From NCBI GenBank assembly GCA_900539645.1, contig UQCY01000033.1, forward strand, positions 1 through 15,462: a DNA stretch of 15,462 nucleotides, written 5' to 3'. The number at the start of each line of letters is the position of its first letter. Positions within the stretch are counted from its first letter, which is position 1. The stretch comes from an uncultured Clostridium sp. (GTDB lineage: Bacteria > Bacillota > Clostridia > Peptostreptococcales > Peptostreptococcaceae). The notes below the pieces were generated by a model. The model was not told the DNA's origin. It worked only from the letters and a program-made list of their open reading frames with translations, and searched no databases. This document shows positions 15,434 to 15,462 of this stretch, piece after piece. The translations under genes and the position numbers were made by a program.

Positions 15434-15462
15434 GTGTGACCTCTCTTCCTGTTTCTAAAAAA
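14924..15462. other. Segment of foreign base and codon usage at the right edge
   Basis: From about 14924 to the window end the coding strand uses CGG, CCG, GCC, ACC, ATC and AAG codons that are rare elsewhere in the window. The encoded DUF1385 N-terminus reads like a Lachnospiraceae protein from memory. The join lies in a stretch encoding a conserved motif, where either homologous recombination or mis-assembly between two organisms could happen. Confidence 0.7.

Overview
The window is a gene-dense stretch of low-GC Firmicutes DNA. Every supported gene lies on the minus strand. Strong Shine-Dalgarno sites of the AGGAGG type, frequent ATA (Ile) and AGA (Arg) codons, and hairpin-plus-T-run terminators point to an anaerobic Clostridia-class organism. 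Gene content and order (DUF1385 - prmC - prfA - ZIP - Sua5 - rpiB - dCMP deaminase - atp operon) resemble Peptostreptococcaceae. That placement is an inference from memory of related genomes, not from a database search.

Reading in the direction of transcription (high to low coordinates): 12.4-15.4 kb holds a translation-termination cluster. It consists of a DUF1385 membrane protein, the release-factor methyltransferase PrmC and its substrate RF1 (PrfA), closed by a terminator at 12425-12470. Next come a ZIP-family metal transporter interrupted by an in-frame TGA, a long imperfect palindrome, the Sua5/TsaC threonylcarbamoyl-AMP synthase, RpiB with its own promoter and terminator, and a dCMP deaminase with its own terminator. 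A 0.45-kb AT-rich gap at about 8.9-9.3 kb contains a possible decayed reading frame and the likely atp promoter. The full F1Fo ATP synthase operon atpI-B-E-F-H-A-G-D-C fills 8.9-2.1 kb and ends at a strong terminator. Then come a separately transcribed POT-family peptide transporter and the 5' end of an unidentified membrane-protein gene cut by the window edge.

The ATP synthase is the functional centre. Its c subunit carries the residues of Na+-binding rings (Gln30, Glu63-Ser64-Thr65, Tyr68), so a Na+-coupled enzyme is predicted. Its epsilon subunit is only about 87 residues, lacks the regulatory C-terminal helices and has a degenerate core motif. The a subunit has a proline directly after the essential arginine. 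Together these suggest a Na+-translocating enzyme without epsilon-type inhibition, plausibly in an amino-acid- or peptide-fermenting anaerobe that imports peptides with the neighbouring POT carrier.

The two clearest anomalies are these. First, the DUF1385 gene is a mosaic: codon use switches abruptly (Ile ATT/ATC to ATA, Arg CGN to AGA/AGG) inside a conserved motif at about 14890-14924. Everything from there to the right edge therefore looks foreign, either recombinant or a chimeric assembly join. Second, a single in-frame TGA interrupts the otherwise intact ZIP transporter. I saw no rRNA, tRNA, CRISPR array, insertion sequence or phage gene, and no evidence for a wholly new multi-gene system.
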